From: DATDPM01 sp963841995
GTDB lineage: Bacteria > Pseudomonadota > Alphaproteobacteria > DATDPM01
Assembly: GCA_963841995.1 (NCBI GenBank)
Contig: CAWJEX010000005.1
Span: 1 to 64,000 of the forward strand
Length of the DNA: 64,000 bases
Direction of reading: 5' to 3'
The notes beneath the pieces were generated by a model. That model did not search any database and was not told the DNA's origin. It worked only from the letters and a program-made list of their open reading frames with translations. Below, piece by piece: positions 61,032 through 64,000 of this stretch. How positions within the stretch are numbered: position 1 is the stretch's first letter; the number at the start of each line of letters is the position of its first letter. Made by a program: the position numbers and the translations under genes.

Positions 61032-64000
61032 TTAGGCCCCGGCGACGCGCGTCTGTTCGGCTTCTTGAGCCGGAACCGCCTCAACCGCCTGCTTGGCCTC
61101 GAGGTCCTTATCGCGCTTGGCCGCCGTGACCTTCAGGCGGTTGACCGCGGCGCCCGTTCCGGCCGGAATCAAGCGTCCCACGATCACGTTTTCCTTCAGG
61201 CCCTCGAGATTATCGACCTTTCCGGCCACTGCCGCTTCGGTCAGCACCCGCGTGGTTTCTTGGAACGAGGCCGCGGAGATGAAGGAATTGGTTTGCAGCG
61301 AGGCCTTGGTGATGCCCTGAAGCACGGCTTTGCAGGTCGCAGGCTTCAATCCCTCGACCGCCGCCTTGGCGTTGGCGTCGTCGAACTCGGTGCGATCCAC
61401 TTGTTCGCCGACCAGGAACGTCGTTTCGCCTGCATCCTCGATTTCCACTTTCTGCAGCATCTGACGGACGATGACTTCGATGTGCTTGTCGTTGATCTTA
61501 ACGCCCTGCAGACGATAGACGTCCTGGATCTCGTTGATGAGATATTTGGCCAGCGCCTCGACGCCAAGCACGCGCAAAATGTCGTGTGGCACCGGGTTGC
61601 CATCCATCAGCAAGTCGCCGACTTCGACGAAATCGCCTTCCTGAACTGAAATGTGCTTGCCCTTCGGAATCAGATATTCGATCGCCTGAAAACCGGTTTC
61701 TTCCGGCGGCTGTACGACGATCCGGCGCTTCATCTTGTAGTCCTTGCCGAATTCGACACGGCCCGCCACTTCGCTGATGATCGCGTAATCCTTCGGCTTG
61801 CGCGCCTCGAACAATTCGGCGACGCGCGGCAGACCGCCGGTGATGTCGCGAGTCTTCGAGGAGCTCACGCGGGATGCGCGCGAGCACGTCGCCCGCCCTC
61901 ACACGCTGGCCGTTTTCAACCGACAGAATTGCGTCGACCGACAGGAAGTACCGGGCTTCCAGACCATTGGCGAGTTTCACTACGTCGCCCGCCTCGTTGC
62001 GCAAGGTGATGCGCGGACGAAGATCGGCGCCGCGGGGCTGTTGCTTCCAGTCGACGACGACGCGATTGGTGATGCCGGTCGTTTCGTCGAGGATTTCGCG
62101 AACCGACAAGCCTTCGACGAGATCGACGAACGTCGCGACACCCTCGGTTTCGGTGATGATGGGCAGCGTATACGGGTCCCATTCAACGAGACGCTGGCCT
62201 TTCTTCACCTTGACGGCATCCTCGACCAACAGTTTCGTGCCATAGGCTAGACGATAGCGCGCCTTTTCATGGCCGGATTCCGACAGCAAGACCATTTCCG
62301 TGTTGCGACCCATCACGATCGTGACGCCTTCGGAATTGCGCACCACGTTGCGGTTCTTGAACGTGACCATCGCATCGGTCGTAGCTTCGATGCTGGACTG
62401 CTCCGCACCGCGTTGCACCGCGCCGCCGATATGGAAAGTGCGCATGGTGAGCTGGGTACCCGGTTCGCCGATCGATTGCGCCGCGATGACACCAACCGCT
62501 TCGCCGATATTGACGATCGTCCCACGGGCGAGATCGCGTCCGTAACAACGAATGCAGACGCCGCCTTTCGACTCGCACGTCAGGACCGAGCGGATCATCA
62601 CGGATTCGATTCCCGCTTTTTCGATTTTCTCAATCGCCTCTTCGCCCATCAAATCGCCGGCGCGCACCAGAATCGCTCCGGTATCCGGATCGATGACATT
62701 GACCGATGCGGTGCGGCCCAAGATGCGTTCGGACAGCAACTCGATGACCTCGCCGCCCTCGATCACCGCTTGGACGGTCAAGCCCTGCTGGGTGCCACAA
62801 TCCTCTTCGACCACGATGCAATCCTGCGCCACGTCGACGAGACGCCGGGTGAGGTACCCGGAATTCGCGGTCTTGAGCGCCGTATCAGCCAAGCCTTTGC
62901 GGGCGCCGTGGGTCGAATTGAAGTACTCGAGAACGGTCAGCCCTTCCTTGAAGTTGGAGATGATCGGCGTTTCGATGATTTCGCCCGACGGTTTTGCCAT
63001 CAATCCGCGCATGCCGGCGAGCTGCTTGATCTGCGCCGCTGAGCCGCGAGCGCCGGAATGAGCCATCATGTAAACCGAATTCACCTGCTGGCCTTTGCCG
63101 GCATCGGACATGGCGTGCATCATCGCTTCGGCCACCTTGTCGGTGCAATGCGACCAGGCATCGATGATCTTGTTGTATTTCTCGCCTTGGGTGATGAGCC
63201 CGTCGAGGTATTGCTGCTCGTACTCCTTCACCTTGGTCCGAGTTTCGGAAACCAATTTATCCTTCGACTTCGGCACCACCAGATCGTCCTTGCCAAAGGA
63301 AATGCCCGCCTTGAACGCCCAGGAGAATCCGAGCGTCATGATCCGATCGGCGAAAATCACCGTCTCTTTCTGTCCACAATGGCGGTAGACAATATCGATG
63401 ACGTTGCTGATTTCCTTTTTGGTCATCAGCTGATTGACGAGACCGAAGCTGACGTTTTTATTCCGCGGCAGAATCTCCGAAAGAATCATCCGGCCGGGCG
63501 TCGTGTCGACGCGAAGAACGACCGGCTTGCCATTCACATCCACCGTCTTGTAGCGCGACTTGATGCGCGTGTGCAGCGTGACGATGCCGCGATCGAGCGC
63601 CAACAGAATTTCGCCGACACTGGTGAACACCATGCCTTCGCCCGGCTCGCCGGGACGATCCATCGTCATGTAATAGAGTCCGAGCACGATGTCCTGGCTG
63701 GGCACGATGATCGGCTTGCCGTTGGCGGGGCTCAGGATGTTATTGGTGGACATCATGAGCACGCGCGCTTCGAGCTGGGCTTCCAGCGATAGCGGCACGT
63801 GAACCGCCATCTGATCGCCGTCGAAATCGGCGTTGAACGCCGCGCACACCAGGGGATGGAGCTGGATCGCCTTGCCTTCGATCAGCACCGGCTCGAAGGC
63901 CTGGATGCCCAAGCGATGCAGGGTCGGCGCGCGGTTCAGAAGAACCGGATGCTCGCGAATCACTTCTTCCAGAATATCCCAGACTTCCGGACGCTCTTTT
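61032..64000 (-). CDS. rpoC: RNA polymerase beta' subunit, C-terminal two thirds (one frameshift, 5' end outside window)
   Basis: The catalytic subunit of RNA polymerase. The visible part begins within KERPEVWDILEEV and continues REHPVLLNRAPTLHRLGIQA, then CAAFNADFDGDQMAVHVPLS with the three catalytic aspartates. Trigger-loop and bridge-helix regions follow (MAHSGARGSAAQIKQLAGMR). Zinc cysteines are in LTCESKGGVCIRCYGRDLAR, and SIGEPGTQLTMRTFHIGG is present. At 61850-61857 an extra base next to GAGTC shifts the frame; repair gives TRDITGGLPRVAELFEARKP. The protein ends AEQTRVAGA at 61032. It is an essential gene, so the break is an artefact. Confidence 0.95.

Noticed and set aside
43956..61857. 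Programmed frameshifting or true pseudogenes in rpoA, rplE, rplW, tuf, fusA and rpoC
   Set aside because: These genes are essential and intact in all bacteria, no slippery heptamers are present, and the breaks coincide with GANTC sites, so base errors are the simpler reading.

Overview
The window holds two parts of apparently different origin. Positions about 31 to 4030 carry a very G+C-rich, actinobacterial-looking set of genes on the + strand: the end of a cytochrome P450, a Rieske-type oxygenase alpha subunit and two CaiB/BaiF CoA-transferase units. Every one is broken by many small indels. From about 4.1 kb to the end the DNA is a coherent alphaproteobacterial chromosome segment, shown by glnB-glnA, ParE, an ATP12-family chaperone, PccB-PccA and the long str-S10-spc-alpha ribosomal supercluster. 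The genus cannot be named from sequence reading alone. The abrupt change in composition and in error pattern suggests a chimeric contig or, less likely, an acquired island.

Layout. 4.7-7.2 kb: a promoter and a three-gene energy-taxis unit (Aer/CetB-like PAS protein, short-loop methyl-accepting protein, second PAS protein), then tRNA-His. 7.46-7.54 kb: a 25-codon pqqA-like peptide gene with no other pqq gene in view. 7.7-12.2 kb: Sel1-repeat protein, catalase and two class I aminotransferases. 12.3-14.4 kb: a sigma54-type promoter, glnB, glnA and strong terminators. 14.4-30.5 kb: thioesterase, parE, isochorismatase-like hydrolase, RhlE-type helicase, a type II NADH dehydrogenase fused to a cyclic-nucleotide-binding domain, a divergent PEP carboxylase split by an in-frame stop, a lipoprotein, an FAD oxidoreductase, a DUF488 protein, a TPR/2OG-oxygenase protein, a secreted protein, an SDR and tRNA-Leu. 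30.6-35.1 kb: lipB, acylphosphatase, pccA and pccB. 35.2-42.5 kb: a tightly overlapping minus-strand operon htrA-rarA-rluC-HAD-asmA-atp12. 42.5-64 kb: rpoC (5' end outside the window), rpsL, rpsG, fusA, tuf, the S10 and spc genes, secY, adk, rpsM, rpsK, rpoA and rplQ, ending in a textbook terminator.

The sequence contains many single-base indels in genes that must be intact in a living cell (rpoA, rpoC, fusA, tuf, rplE, rplW). In eight of about twelve alphaproteobacterial cases, restoring the frame also restores, or directly abuts, a GANTC site, the target of the alphaproteobacterial CcrM methylase. I infer that these are methylation-linked basecalling errors, so broken genes here should be read as probably intact. 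Gene coordinates for those loci span the whole repaired gene.
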